Of a stretch of 64,000 nt of DNA, positions 25,806-33,948 are shown in pieces. The position numbers were made by a program, and so were the translations under genes. The stretch's first letter is position 1. Every line of letters begins with the position of its first letter. Origin of the DNA: Kroppenstedtia guangzhouensis (GTDB lineage Bacteria > Bacillota > Bacilli > Thermoactinomycetales > DSM-45169); contig NZ_BMEX01000003.1 of the NCBI RefSeq assembly GCF_014637345.1, positions 353,072-417,071 on the forward strand, in the 5' to 3' direction. Below the pieces are notes generated by a model, which was not told the DNA's origin, did not search any database, and saw only the letters and a list, made by a program, of their open reading frames with translations.

Positions 25806-26756
25806 TTGATTGAGTCGTTCCGGTTGCTGAATCAACACGGTGCGAAACTCTGGCTGGGATCCCTGCTTACAGCGATCACTGTATTCGTCTTGCTGGCAGT
25901 CCCGCAATTATTTTTGGGAATCATGCTCAGCTCTGAGCTCCTCTCCCTGCAGGATCTTCTCAAAAATATAATCACTTCCCCCGGGTCCGCCGGGGAGGCA
26001 GTAGCCGACCTCGGTGTGGAGATTTTAAAAAATGGTGGTTGGATCCTGGGTTACGCACTAGGGAGCCTCCTGTTGACATGGCTGGCTGCCGCATTTTGCA
26101 CTGCCTCCCTCACCGGTGCGGTTCGGGAGGCTGCGTTGGAAGACCGAGTACCCTTGAGCTGTTTTTTCTCCTACGGTTTTCGTTACCTGTTTCGAATCAT
26201 CGGCCTGGAAATTTTGTTGGCACTCATCTTGTTCGTCTTTGCCGCCGGATGGGGGGCACTCTACCCCTTGCTCCATGATCAGACCCTTCTGCTGATCGCC
26301 TGGATCATCGTGGGACTCCTCCTGGGATTGCTGCTGGTCTCATCGGCGATCCACTCCGTGGTAATCTTGTTTGCGGAAGGAACGGGAATCTTCCGATCTT
26401 TTGGATATGGGTTTCGTGTCGGACTGTTTCAGGCACGCACTTCCCTCGCCTCCCTGCTCGGATCAATTGTTGTTGGAGCTCTGGCCTGGATCGTCATCTT
26501 GCTGGTGGCCGCCTTTCCCTGGCTGGTCCTGCATTTCTTCGAGGACAGCACTATCGCCGACATCGTCGGAATCGCTTTGGGACCTGTCGTGATCGCAATG
26601 TTGGGGGTGTTTCCAATCATCCTTTCCTTGGGGGTCTTTTTCCGTCGCTATCTTCTGTACATCCAGGACAGACTCTTTCCGGAAGACCGTATGGAGCCGA
26701 TCATGATCAATTCATTCGATCATGAAGAAGAAAAGAAGCGGCTGCCAACCGGGTAA
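25806..26756 (+). CDS. Polytopic membrane protein, paralogue of the next gene
   Basis: 316 aa with about six hydrophobic segments and a short charged C-terminus. TTG start at 25806 with GAGGAGGG ahead. Starts FRLLNQHGAKLWLGSLLTAI, which lines up with LLRRHGLKMWGINLLGSLI of the following gene; both share a middle motif with R/Y pairs (FSYGFRYLFRIIGLEILLALI and YFRFATRYLWKMFLLSILLLL). This suggests a tandem duplication. Function unknown; it resembles integral-membrane domains seen near glycerophosphodiesterases only in general layout. Confidence 0.75.
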   Translation: MIESFRLLNQHGAKLWLGSLLTAITVFVLLAVPQLFLGIMLSSELLSLQDLLKNIITSPGSAGEAVADLGVEILKNGGWILGYALGSLLLTWLAAAFCTASLTGAVREAALEDRVPLSCFFSYGFRYLFRIIGLEILLALILFVFAAGWGALYPLLHDQTLLLIAWIIVGLLLGLLLVSSAIHSVVILFAEGTGIFRSFGYGFRVGLFQARTSLASLLGSIVVGALAWIVILLVAAFPWLVLHFFEDSTIADIVGIALGPVVIAMLGVFPIILSLGVFFRRYLLYIQDRLFPEDRMEPIMINSFDHEEEKKRLPTG

Positions 26757-26760
26757 AATA

Positions 26761-26790
26761 CACAGCACGGGGGAAACCCTGTGCTGTGCA
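26761..26790 (+). terminator. Hairpin between the two membrane-protein genes
   Basis: CACAGCAC (26761-26768) pairs with GTGCTGTG (26781-26788). No real T-run follows, so termination is partial at best. Confidence 0.4.
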
Positions 26791-26885
26791 ACTTTCCGAA
26801 GAGTTTTCTGAAACCTTGGGCCTCCCCGATCGTATATCATAGAGAGGAGGAGAGGAGATACTTGCAGATATAGGAGAGATTGTAC

Positions 26886-27980
26886 ATGGGAACGTTTTTT
26901 AGCTTACTCCGTAGACACGGACTGAAAATGTGGGGAATCAACCTGCTTGGCTCCCTGATCATGATGGCCGCCATATTTGTGATGGAAATCATCTTTTATT
27001 TCATAGGTGTGGTCGCTTTGCTGGCCTCTGTGGGAATCGGCGTTTCCGTCGTCGGTGCGGACAACCTGGACCAGGCCTTCTCCTCCGCCTCGGTGGGAGT
27101 GATCTTGCTGGTGGTTCTGTTTTTTATTTTAATCTACCTGCTCACTTTTTTGATTCAATCCTTTCATTCCGCCGGGAGCATCGGATTGGCCACAGAGGCG
27201 GTGTTGGACGACAGTACCTCCCTGAACAGCTATTTCCGCTTTGCCACACGCTATCTGTGGAAGATGTTTCTGCTAAGTATTTTGTTATTGTTGGTCAGTC
27301 TGCCAATTCTGATTCCGTGGGGCATCGTCGATCTCGGGATGAGTTATGCCAGTGAGATCGACAGCACTCTCCTTTTCTTTTTGTGTGGTGCCATTTGGCT
27401 CCTCCTGTTGGTGGCCATGATCCTTTTCGGCAGCTTTCTGCTTTATTCTCCGTATATCATGATCTCTGAAAACATGAGGCCTTGGCAATCGATTCGCCAT
27501 TCGATCCGAGCGGCACGAAAATCCTATGGAAAAGCTTTCGGTACCCTGCTGATCCTGCTCGCCGCGGTCGCCCCTTTTATTATCGTTTATGGATTGCTCG
27601 CAGGGGCCTCACTCTTACCTATCATCCTGGCTCCGGACAATGCGGGAGTTGGCACCATTTTAGGCCTGCTGTTGCTGGGTCTGGTATTTTTCCTGACCTT
27701 CCCTTTGGTTCAGGTGATCAGCAATCTGATCATCTCCCTTCGTTACAAACAACACTTGCGCAAATGGGTGATCCCGGAAGAGCCGGAACCTGCACCAACA
27801 GAACCATACAAGCAGGAGGTTCCGATGAGTGATCAGGACCCGTACAACTATCGGGAGGAACCACTTTCCCAGCCGCATGAGCCGGACCCCTTCCTCCCTC
27901 CTGAGGAACACCAGCAAGACCGTGATTACTCACGGAATTCCGCCGATCCGAATGATCCCTGGGATCCTTACCATCGCTGA
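26886..27980 (+). CDS. Polytopic membrane protein with acidic C-terminal tail
   Basis: 364 aa from the ATG at 26886 (AGGAG nine bases ahead). Six or seven hydrophobic helices are followed by about 70 residues rich in Pro, Glu, Asp, Gln and Tyr (EPEPAPTEPYKQE, DPYNYREEPLSQPHEPDPF) that look disordered and cytoplasmic. Related in sequence layout to the gene before it. The tail has repeated DPY/DPF/DPW triplets. Function unknown. Confidence 0.75.
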   Translation: MGTFFSLLRRHGLKMWGINLLGSLIMMAAIFVMEIIFYFIGVVALLASVGIGVSVVGADNLDQAFSSASVGVILLVVLFFILIYLLTFLIQSFHSAGSIGLATEAVLDDSTSLNSYFRFATRYLWKMFLLSILLLLVSLPILIPWGIVDLGMSYASEIDSTLLFFLCGAIWLLLLVAMILFGSFLLYSPYIMISENMRPWQSIRHSIRAARKSYGKAFGTLLILLAAVAPFIIVYGLLAGASLLPIILAPDNAGVGTILGLLLLGLVFFLTFPLVQVISNLIISLRYKQHLRKWVIPEEPEPAPTEPYKQEVPMSDQDPYNYREEPLSQPHEPDPFLPPEEHQQDRDYSRNSADPNDPWDPYHR

Positions 27981-27998
27981 AATGACACGAATGAACAA

Positions 27999-28034
27999 AA
28001 GCCTGCACCCAGTCGGGAGTGCAGGCTTTTTCTT
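27999..28034. terminator. Bidirectional terminator, membrane-protein gene / trxA
   Basis: AAGCCTGCAC pairs with GTGCAGGCTT, followed by TTTTCTTG on the plus strand and by TTTGTTC on the minus strand. Confidence 0.85.
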
Positions 28035-28040
28035 GTTACT

Positions 28041-28355
28041 TCAGAGATGGGGGTTGACCCATTCCAACAATTGTGCTTTCGGTTGGAAACCGGTCAATTT
28101 ATCCACCATTTGTCCATCTTTGAAGACCATCAGGGTCGGGATGCTCATCACGCCGAATTTACCGGCGGTATCCGGGTTTTCATCCACATTGAGCTTTGCG
28201 ATGGTGAGCTTGTCGCCCACTTCCTGATCTATTTCCTCCAGGACCGGCGCAATCATTTTGCAAGGGCCGCACCAAGGTGCCCAGAAATCCACCAGAACGG
28301 TTCCAGACGCCACTTCGTTATTGAAGGTTTGATCCGTTACGTCTTTGATCGCCAT
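28041..28355 (-). CDS. trxA: Thioredoxin
   Basis: 104 aa from the second of two adjacent ATGs (seven bases after GGAGG). General cytoplasmic dithiol reductant. Active site WCGPC (C29, C32), conserved Asp in VLVDFWAPW and cis-Pro in MSIPTLMVF. Own promoter upstream. In B. subtilis trxA also sits between etfA and uvrC. Confidence 0.97.
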   Translation of the reverse strand: MAIKDVTDQTFNNEVASGTVLVDFWAPWCGPCKMIAPVLEEIDQEVGDKLTIAKLNVDENPDTAGKFGVMSIPTLMVFKDGQMVDKLTGFQPKAQLLEWVNPHL

Positions 28356-28397
28356 CATACTTCCTCCTTCAAATGATCCTTCTGGTTCACTTCACAC

Positions 28398-28427
28398 AGT
28401 ATACCACTTGGGACAAGAAAGTTTCAA
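28398..28427 (-). promoter_or_regulatory. Promoter of trxA
   Basis: Minus-strand TTGAAA (28422-28427) and TATACT (28398-28403), 18 bases apart. Confidence 0.65.
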
Positions 28428-28492
28428 TCTCTTTCGGGTATCGAAGTACCCATAGAAGGGATACCCGGTATATGTATGATCTAAACCTGAAA

Positions 28493-28522
28493 ATAGGCGA
28501 CGAAATTTTCCGCCGCCCGAAA
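28493..28522 (-). terminator. Possible terminator after etfA
   Basis: Minus strand GGCGGCGG-AAAATTT-CGTCGCC with one mismatch, then TATTTTC. It ends the fadR-etfB-etfA transcript before trxA. Confidence 0.5.
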
Positions 28523-28526
28523 TTCT

Positions 28527-29510
28527 TCAACCCTCAGCCAAAACCTTCTTGAACTCTTCCGTCAACATCGGCACCACTTCAAACAGATCACCGACAATCC
28601 CGTAATCCGCCACACTGAAGATATTGGCTTCCGGGTCTTTATTGATGGCAACAATCACCTTGGAATTGGACATTCCCGCCAAGTGTTGGATAGCTCCGGA
28701 AATTCCACAGGCGATGTACAGGTCCGGGGTGACCACTTTCCCTGTCTGACCGATCTGAAGGGCATAATCACAGTAGTCGGCGTCACAAGCTCCCCGGGAA
28801 GCACCAACAGCCCCTCCCAACAGATCTGCCAGTTCTTGCAACGGTTTGAATCCTTCCGCGCTCTTGACACCCCGACCTCCGGAGACAACAACGCGGGCTT
28901 CAGACAGGTCGACACCTTCAGAAGCTTTTCGGACCACATCTTTGATCAGTGTCCGCAAGGAGTCCGGAGCAATTTGGACATCCAGTTCTTCCACTTCTGC
29001 GGAACGACCTGTGTCCGCCTCCAATGCCGGGATATTGTTGGGGCGCAAAGTGGCAAAGACAATCCCGTCACGAAATGCTTTTTTGACAAAGGCTTTTCCC
29101 GCATAGATGGGCCGGGTGAGAAGAATCTTTCCGTCCTTGAGCTCCACATCAGTGCAGTCTGACACTAACCCCAGGTTGAGGCGGGCGGCGATTCGCGGGC
29201 TCACATCCCGACCGATCGCAGTGTGACCCGTAAAAATCACATCGGGCTCCACTTTTTCAATCACTTGCTTAAAGGCCTGAAAATAGGCATCGGTGGTGTA
29301 GGTGTCCAGCTGTTCATTCGGGACCAGCAGCACACGGTCCGCACCGTGATGGGCCAGTTTCTCCACCAGATCTTTCCCCTTGCTTCCGAAAACGGCAGCT
29401 GTCACCGTCCCGCCGTCCGCCACTTTTATCGCCGCAGCCAAGCTTTCCAAAGAAACATTTCTCAGTTCACCCTCGCGAACATCCGCCAGTACGAGTACGT
29501 TTTTGCTCAT
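28527..29510 (-). CDS. etfA: Electron transfer flavoprotein, alpha subunit
   Basis: 327 aa. Carries FAD and passes electrons from acyl-CoA dehydrogenases to the quinone pool. The ATG at 29510 is chosen because the earlier ATG (29519) almost touches the GGGGG ribosome site. FAD-binding C-terminal part has [49 protein letters not shown] and [19 protein letters not shown]. Follows etfB by 23 bases in the fadR operon. Confidence 0.95.
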   Translation of the reverse strand: MSKNVLVLADVREGELRNVSLESLAAAIKVADGGTVTAAVFGSKGKDLVEKLAHHGADRVLLVPNEQLDTYTTDAYFQAFKQVIEKVEPDVIFTGHTAIGRDVSPRIAARLNLGLVSDCTDVELKDGKILLTRPIYAGKAFVKKAFRDGIVFATLRPNNIPALEADTGRSAEVEELDVQIAPDSLRTLIKDVVRKASEGVDLSEARVVVSGGRGVKSAEGFKPLQELADLLGGAVGASRGACDADYCDYALQIGQTGKVVTPDLYIACGISGAIQHLAGMSNSKVIVAINKDPEANIFSVADYGIVGDLFEVVPMLTEEFKKVLAEG

Positions 29511-29533
29511 CGGTTCCATTTCCCCCTCTTCCC

Positions 29534-30304
29534 TCAGATAACCTTGGCTTCGTTACGCAACAGATGGACCAGTTCCTTCACTTGGTCTTCCAGTTCCCCA
29601 TCCAATATTTTGCCCGCTTCCTTTTCCGGAGGCAGGAAGATTTCCAAGGTTTCCGTTTTACCTTCCAGCTCGTCCTCATCCACATCCAGATCATCAAGAT
29701 CCATGCGTTCCAGCGGCTTTTTCTTGGCTTTCATAATTCCGGGCAGAGAGGGATAACGGGGATCATTCAACCCTTGCTGTGCCGTAACCAGGATCGGAAG
29801 CTTGGACTGAATGTATTCCGTGTCACCTTCCACATCCTTCTCCACCTCCACCGTCTCCCCATCCACAGTCAGCTTGGTGATCGTGGAGATATGGGGGATC
29901 CCCAACAATTCGGCCAGTCGGGGGCCCACTTGGGCGGATCCGTCATCCACTGCCATGTATCCGCTCAGGATGATATCATAATCGAGATCTTCGATCACGG
30001 CTGCCAACACCCGGGCAATGGAGTATTCGTCGGCGGATTCCAGATCTTCATCGTCCACGATGATCCCCTTGTCCGCACCCATGGCCATGGCCGTGCGCAG
30101 GGCTTGTTCTGCCCGCTCCGGTCCGACAGTGATCACAGTCACTTCGCCACCATGTTCATCACGAAGACGAATCGCTTCTTCCACGGCATACTCATCGTAG
30201 GGGTTGATGACAAACTCCACCCCGTCTTCACTGATTTGTCCGTCTTCAATTACAATTCTCTCTTCAGTGTCGAAGGTTTGTTTCAAGCATACCAGAATGT
30301 TCAT
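29534..30304 (-). CDS. etfB: Electron transfer flavoprotein, beta subunit
   Basis: 256 aa partner of EtfA that binds AMP. GGAGG is followed by the ATG at 30304. Typical features are MNILVCLKQTFDTE, NPYDEYAVEEAIRLRDEHGG, GYMAVDDGSAQVGPRLAELL and the EtfB C-terminal loop LPGIMKAKKKPLERM. Between fadR and etfA; the fadB gene that lies here in B. subtilis is absent, and a stand-alone enoyl-CoA hydratase is found at 55991. Confidence 0.95.
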   Translation of the reverse strand: MNILVCLKQTFDTEERIVIEDGQISEDGVEFVINPYDEYAVEEAIRLRDEHGGEVTVITVGPERAEQALRTAMAMGADKGIIVDDEDLESADEYSIARVLAAVIEDLDYDIILSGYMAVDDGSAQVGPRLAELLGIPHISTITKLTVDGETVEVEKDVEGDTEYIQSKLPILVTAQQGLNDPRYPSLPGIMKAKKKPLERMDLDDLDVDEDELEGKTETLEIFLPPEKEAGKILDGELEDQVKELVHLLRNEAKVI

Positions 30305-30375
30305 TCACTGTTCCTCCTTCGCCATTCCAGTCTCAGTGCAGACGAATCGCACCCTTGGCGGGAGACCCGCCGTTT

Positions 30376-30960
30376 TCAAGAGCCGATCCCTTGCAAAAAT
30401 AATTGATGAAGCGGATCCACCTGATCCATCAAATCGTATTTAAAGTCGTCCATGATCCAAGAAGAAACCGTTTCATCAATAGTTCCGAAAATCATCTTGC
30501 GGGCAATCCGGATATCGAAGTCTTTCCGAAACAGCCCATGTTCCACCCCGGATTGCAACACCCGGTCGATCACTGCCAGATATCGCTTGAGAATCAATCC
30601 AATCTCCTTGCGGACTACCGGATTGGACTGGCGCAGTTCGATCTGGGTGACGATGGCAAGCTTCTTGTCACTCCCGAGGTATGAAAAATGGAGGTAAATC
30701 AACTGCCGCAATTGGTCAACCGGAGATGGAACTTTTGATAGAGCTTGTTCCATGTCCGAGATAAAAGCCCCCATTTTCTCATTAAAAAGGGAGATGAGGA
30801 CATCGTCTTTATTATCAAAATACAGATAGATCGTCCCGTCTGCCACCTTGGCCTCACGGGCAATTTTGGACACCTGTGCCTGATGATAGCCGAATTCGGC
30901 GATCACACGCACGGCGGCCTCGATAATCGCTTCATATTTTTCTCCGGTACGCTTCGCCAT
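30376..30960 (-). CDS. fadR: TetR-family fatty-acid degradation repressor
   Basis: 194 aa, the length of B. subtilis FadR. The ATG at 30960 follows AAAGGAAAA. Helix-turn-helix is in EAAVRVIAEFGYHQAQVSKIAREAKVADGTIYLYFDNKDDVL, cut here as VSKIAREAKVADGTIYLYF. The C-terminal ligand domain should bind long-chain acyl-CoA, releasing DNA. It heads an operon with etfB and etfA and has a near-consensus FadR box in its own promoter, implying autoregulation. Confidence 0.93.
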   Translation of the reverse strand: MAKRTGEKYEAIIEAAVRVIAEFGYHQAQVSKIAREAKVADGTIYLYFDNKDDVLISLFNEKMGAFISDMEQALSKVPSPVDQLRQLIYLHFSYLGSDKKLAIVTQIELRQSNPVVRKEIGLILKRYLAVIDRVLQSGVEHGLFRKDFDIRIARKMIFGTIDETVSSWIMDDFKYDLMDQVDPLHQLFLQGIGS

Positions 30961-30990
30961 CTGTGTTTTCCTTTCCCTGATTTCCCCCAA

Positions 30991-31008
30991 TGAATGACCA
31001 TTCATTCA
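30991..31008. promoter_or_regulatory. FadR-type operator of fadR-etfBA
   Basis: TGAATGACCATTCATTCA, 17 of 18 positions of the FadR box. It begins directly after the -10 region of the fadR promoter. Confidence 0.9.
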
Positions 31009-31014
31009 ATATTG

Positions 31015-31044
31015 AGTATATGCCAACTTCCCCAACTCTGTCAA
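31015..31044 (-). promoter_or_regulatory. Promoter of fadR-etfB-etfA
   Basis: Minus-strand TTGACA (31039-31044) and TATACT (31015-31020), 18 bases apart. Confidence 0.8.
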
Positions 31045-31167
31045 CTTTCCCATCCAAAATGCCAACCTAGAGTGAAAGCGCAACCAATGATATTATAGCA
31101 GTTCTCCCCAGGTGACAAAAGAAAAAGAACCCAGTGAAGAAACGGAGTTGGGAAGAGGGGGATCAGC

Positions 31168-32868
31168 CTATTTTTCCCCCTGTTCTTCCATAGAAGCTTT
31201 TCTTTTCTCCTCTTCCACCAATTCCCGTCGCAAAACCTTACCCACGGTGGTTTTCGGCAATCGATCACGAAACTCATACAGACGCGGTACCTTGTAACTG
31301 GCCAATTTGCTCCTACAATAGGTATCCAAATCCTGTTCGGTCACCTTTTCATCCGGCCTCAACACGATAAACGCCTTGACCGTCTCCCCCCGATAGGGAT
31401 CCGGAACCCCGATGACGGCGGCTTCTTGCACTGCCGGATGGTCATAAAGAACCTCCTCCACTTCCCGCGGGTAAATATTGAAGCCGCCGGCGATAATCAT
31501 ATCCTTCTGACGGTCCATGATGTAAAAATAGCCATCCTCATCCATCATGGCGATATCTCCTGTGTTGAGCCAACCATCACGCAACACGTTTTCCGTTTCC
31601 TCTTTCCGGTTCCAATATCCTTTCATCACTTGGGGACCTTTCACCTGAAGCACCCCTGCGACCCCGGCCTCCAATTCTTCTCCGGTCTCCGGATCAACCA
31701 CACGACACTCCGTATCCGGCCAGGGAAGACCGATGCTTCCGTTTTTTCGCTTGTCCCAGATCGGGTTGGCGTGAGTCACCGGGGAACACTCTGTCAACCC
31801 GTACCCTTCCACCAGTCGTCCTCCGGTTAACTTTTCAAATCTTTCCTGCACCGCCAGAGGCAAGGGAGCCGATCCGCTGATGCAAGCTTTGATGGAGGAG
31901 AGATCGTATTTGGCGATCTCGGGATGATTGATCAGGCCCACATACATCGTCGGGGCACCCGGGAAGAAAGAAGGGCGCTCTTTGTGGATCACTTTCAGTG
32001 CATCCTTCACATGAAAACGGGGAACCAACACCATAGTGGCCGCCATGTAGATGGAAAAATTCATCACCACAGTCATCCCGTAAACATGAAAGAAAGGTAC
32101 CAGTCCCAGGACTTTCTCCTTTCCCCGCTCTCCTTTGTACATCCAGTGGCTGCATTGGACCACGTTGACCACGATGTTGCGATGAGTCAGCATGGCACCT
32201 TTGGCCAGACCTGTGGTACCACCGGTGTATTGAAGCAAGGCCACCTCATCCATGGAAGCGATTTCAATTTCGACTGGGTCCGGGAGTGCCTTTTTCATGA
32301 TTACCGGAAAGGCAAAAACCCCGTCCCCATACGGGATTTGAGGCTTGATTCCATCCATCTTCAATTTCAGTGGATACAGCCGATTCTTGGGAAAGGGAAG
32401 GTAATCTTTGATACTGGTGACGATCACCCTTTTCAGCGGTGTCCGCGGTTTCACTTTTTCCAGCTGTTGATAAACCAAGTCAAGACAGATAATTGTCTCC
32501 GCCCCGGAATCGACCAACAGATGCTCCAATTCCCGCTCTTTGTACATCGGATTGGTCTGAACCACCACACCGCCGATCATCAATACCGCATAATAAGAAA
32601 TGACCGCTTGGGGAGAATTGGCCAGCATGATGGAAACCCGCTCCCCTTTTTTCACACCCAACTCTTTCAGGGCCCGGGCCATCCGGTGAACATCATCCAT
32701 CAGTTCCCGGTATGTGATCCGCTTTCCCATAAAATAGATCGCTTCCCGTTCGGGGTATTCCTCGGCAGATTTCTTCAGAAAATTGGGCAAGGGTTGATCC
32801 GGATACTCCAGTGATTGGGGTACCGCCTCCGGATAATCTTTGTACCAGAGCCTTTCTTTGACTGTCAT
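31168..32868 (-). CDS. lcfA: Long-chain fatty-acid-CoA ligase
   Basis: 566 aa AMP-forming ligase that activates fatty acids for beta-oxidation. ATP-binding motif YTGGTTGLAKGAMLTHRN (~residue 210), VEGYGLTECSPVTH, GWLNTGDIAMMDEDGYFYIMD and the FACS motif region RQKDMIIAGGFNIYPREVEE are all present, with catalytic Lys in LPKTTVGKVLRREL. GGAGGAG precedes the ATG at 32868. A FadR-type box lies 24 bases upstream, so it should be induced by long-chain acyl-CoA. Equivalent of B. subtilis lcfA. Confidence 0.95.
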   Translation of the reverse strand: MTVKERLWYKDYPEAVPQSLEYPDQPLPNFLKKSAEEYPEREAIYFMGKRITYRELMDDVHRMARALKELGVKKGERVSIMLANSPQAVISYYAVLMIGGVVVQTNPMYKERELEHLLVDSGAETIICLDLVYQQLEKVKPRTPLKRVIVTSIKDYLPFPKNRLYPLKLKMDGIKPQIPYGDGVFAFPVIMKKALPDPVEIEIASMDEVALLQYTGGTTGLAKGAMLTHRNIVVNVVQCSHWMYKGERGKEKVLGLVPFFHVYGMTVVMNFSIYMAATMVLVPRFHVKDALKVIHKERPSFFPGAPTMYVGLINHPEIAKYDLSSIKACISGSAPLPLAVQERFEKLTGGRLVEGYGLTECSPVTHANPIWDKRKNGSIGLPWPDTECRVVDPETGEELEAGVAGVLQVKGPQVMKGYWNRKEETENVLRDGWLNTGDIAMMDEDGYFYIMDRQKDMIIAGGFNIYPREVEEVLYDHPAVQEAAVIGVPDPYRGETVKAFIVLRPDEKVTEQDLDTYCRSKLASYKVPRLYEFRDRLPKTTVGKVLRRELVEEEKRKASMEEQGEK

Positions 32869-32891
32869 GGGTCCATCTCCTCCTCAATCTC

Positions 32892-32909
32892 TGAATGAAC
32901 AATCATTCA
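32892..32909. promoter_or_regulatory. FadR-type operator of lcfA
   Basis: TGAATGAACAATCATTCA, 17 of 18 positions of the FadR box, in the lcfA leader. Confidence 0.9.
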
Positions 32910-33289
32910 TAGCCGGACCAAAGAAAAATGAATACAAACCTTACTTTATCTCTTTTTCTCATTTTAACGAACTTTCCTCGTCTTTGAAAGCGTGTTATGA
33001 AAAATCGATACTTGTTTTTTTGCTCATCCACTATGAAAAAAGGGGATCAACAGGAAGCGTACATAGTTTTTATTTCTTGATTACGGAAAGAAAGTCAGAG
33101 CAGTGACTTGGGGTGGAATCGGTACGGCTTATCTGGATTGGAGATATCCCGATAACGGAAGATTTTTACACATTCCTTCACCACTATTAACCATCCGGGA
33201 TATTATCCATTTTTGTAATTTGAAGGTGAAACTGAGGAGAATGCGGGGAAAGTGTGCTGAACGTCTGGAGCGTGCCAGATAATTCAAAC
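32910..33289. other. AT-rich intergenic region
   Basis: About 380 bases without a supported gene. It contains the lcfA promoter near its left end and otherwise AT-rich sequence with poly-T and poly-A tracts. No repeat copy, RNA motif or convincing small ORF was found on either strand. Confidence 0.5.
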
Positions 33290-33307
33290 GGCCGGGGACA
33301 CCCGGCC
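33290..33307 (-). terminator. Hairpin after the SelW-like gene
   Basis: GGCCGGG-TGTC-CCCGGCC on the minus strand followed by GTTTGAATT, eight bases past the stop of the selenoprotein gene. Confidence 0.6.
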
Positions 33308-33314
33308 ATCATTC

Positions 33315-33563
33315 TCAGTCAATCTTTTCTTTCATCAACCGGACGACCTCCCCTTCTTTCGCATGCCGTCCTGTCTCTTTTTTGGAATAGATCTTCTCTC
33401 CATCGACGGTCACCTCAAAAATCCCGCCGCTGGAAGGGATTAAGGTCAAATCGGCGATCCGGTGACGAAACTCGGTGAACAGTTCTTCTGCCACACGGGC
33501 AGCATAAGGGGCATAATTTCAAGCCATGCAAAATCGGATGGAGACATGGTGATTCCCGTGCAA
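33315..33563 (-). CDS. SelW-like Rdx-family selenoprotein (in-frame TGA = Sec15)
   Basis: Not seen by normal ORF calling because the frame holds TGA at 33519-33521. Read through, it encodes 82 aa: start TTG 33563 (seven bases after GGGAGG; an ATG at 33569 is the alternative), then VSIRFCMA-U-NYAPYAARVAEELF, IADLTLIPSSGGIFEVTVDG and KIYSKKETGRHAKEGEVVRLM. This is the whole Rdx/SelW fold, in which the redox loop is CxxC or CxxU; here Cys12-x-x-TGA15. The rest of the frame is open on both sides and ends at TGA 33315. A hairpin CTGCC-CGTGT-GGCAG starts 17 bases after the TGA, with G second in the loop. Presumably a thioredoxin-like redox protein of unknown substrate. Alternative: a pseudogene, unlikely given the position of the stop. 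Confidence 0.85.
33493..33521 (-). promoter_or_regulatory. Candidate bacterial SECIS element of the SelW-like gene
   Basis: From the TGA (33519-33521) the minus strand runs into a stem CTGCC/GGCAG with a five-base loop CGTGT; the loop begins 22 bases after the TGA. Flanking CTT and AAG can extend the stem around a small bulge. A G in the first two loop positions and a 16-37 base distance are the accepted bSECIS features. It lies within coding sequence. Confidence 0.7.
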
Positions 33564-33595
33564 GATCATCCCTCCCACAGTATTTGTCCCTTCCC

Positions 33596-33601
33596 ATTAT
33601 A
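33596..33601 (-). promoter_or_regulatory. Candidate -10 box of the SelW-like gene
   Basis: Consensus TATAAT on the minus strand, 32 bases before the TTG start. The -35 (TTTCAT, 17 bases up) is poor. Confidence 0.45.
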
Positions 33602-33686
33602 TCCCCGAAACAGCTACTATGAAACGGGGCGGACGTCGGAAGGGCAACGACTTTCATTGAAAATCACTTCTTCTGCTACAATGATT

Positions 33687-33905
33687 AGAAGCTGTGATTT
33701 AGTGTGTTCTTGAACGGTCGGGATTGGGTTTCACATGACCTTTTTGTTGTTCTGAACTGCCAAAATCACTCCATGTGAAACCCAACCTTCGAGGATGAGC
33801 CGGTCGGGATTGGGTTTCACATTTCGTTTTCGTTGTTCTTACGATCCAAAATCACTCCATGTGAAACCCAACCCTCCCTGTGAATGACTTTATCACAACG
33901 CTTTT
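33687..33905. repeat. Palindromic interspersed repeat, copy with doubled core
   Basis: Outer ends AGAAGCTGTGAT (33687) and ATCACAACGCTT (33892) are inverted. Inside are two successive palindromes: TTGGGTTTCACATG with CATGTGAAACCCAA (33724-33785), and the same pair again at 33810-33871. Each core begins GGTCGGGATTGGG and the arms are joined by a ~35-base linker containing GTTGTTCT and CCAAAATCACTC. The right flank has the block CCCTCCCTGTGAATGAC. Related copies are at 42041 and 60238. No protein is encoded, so it is MITE- or REP-like. Confidence 0.85.
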
Positions 33906-33948
33906 AGATGTGATTCTGACTTTGCGAACTTGAGGAGGAAAAGATTCT

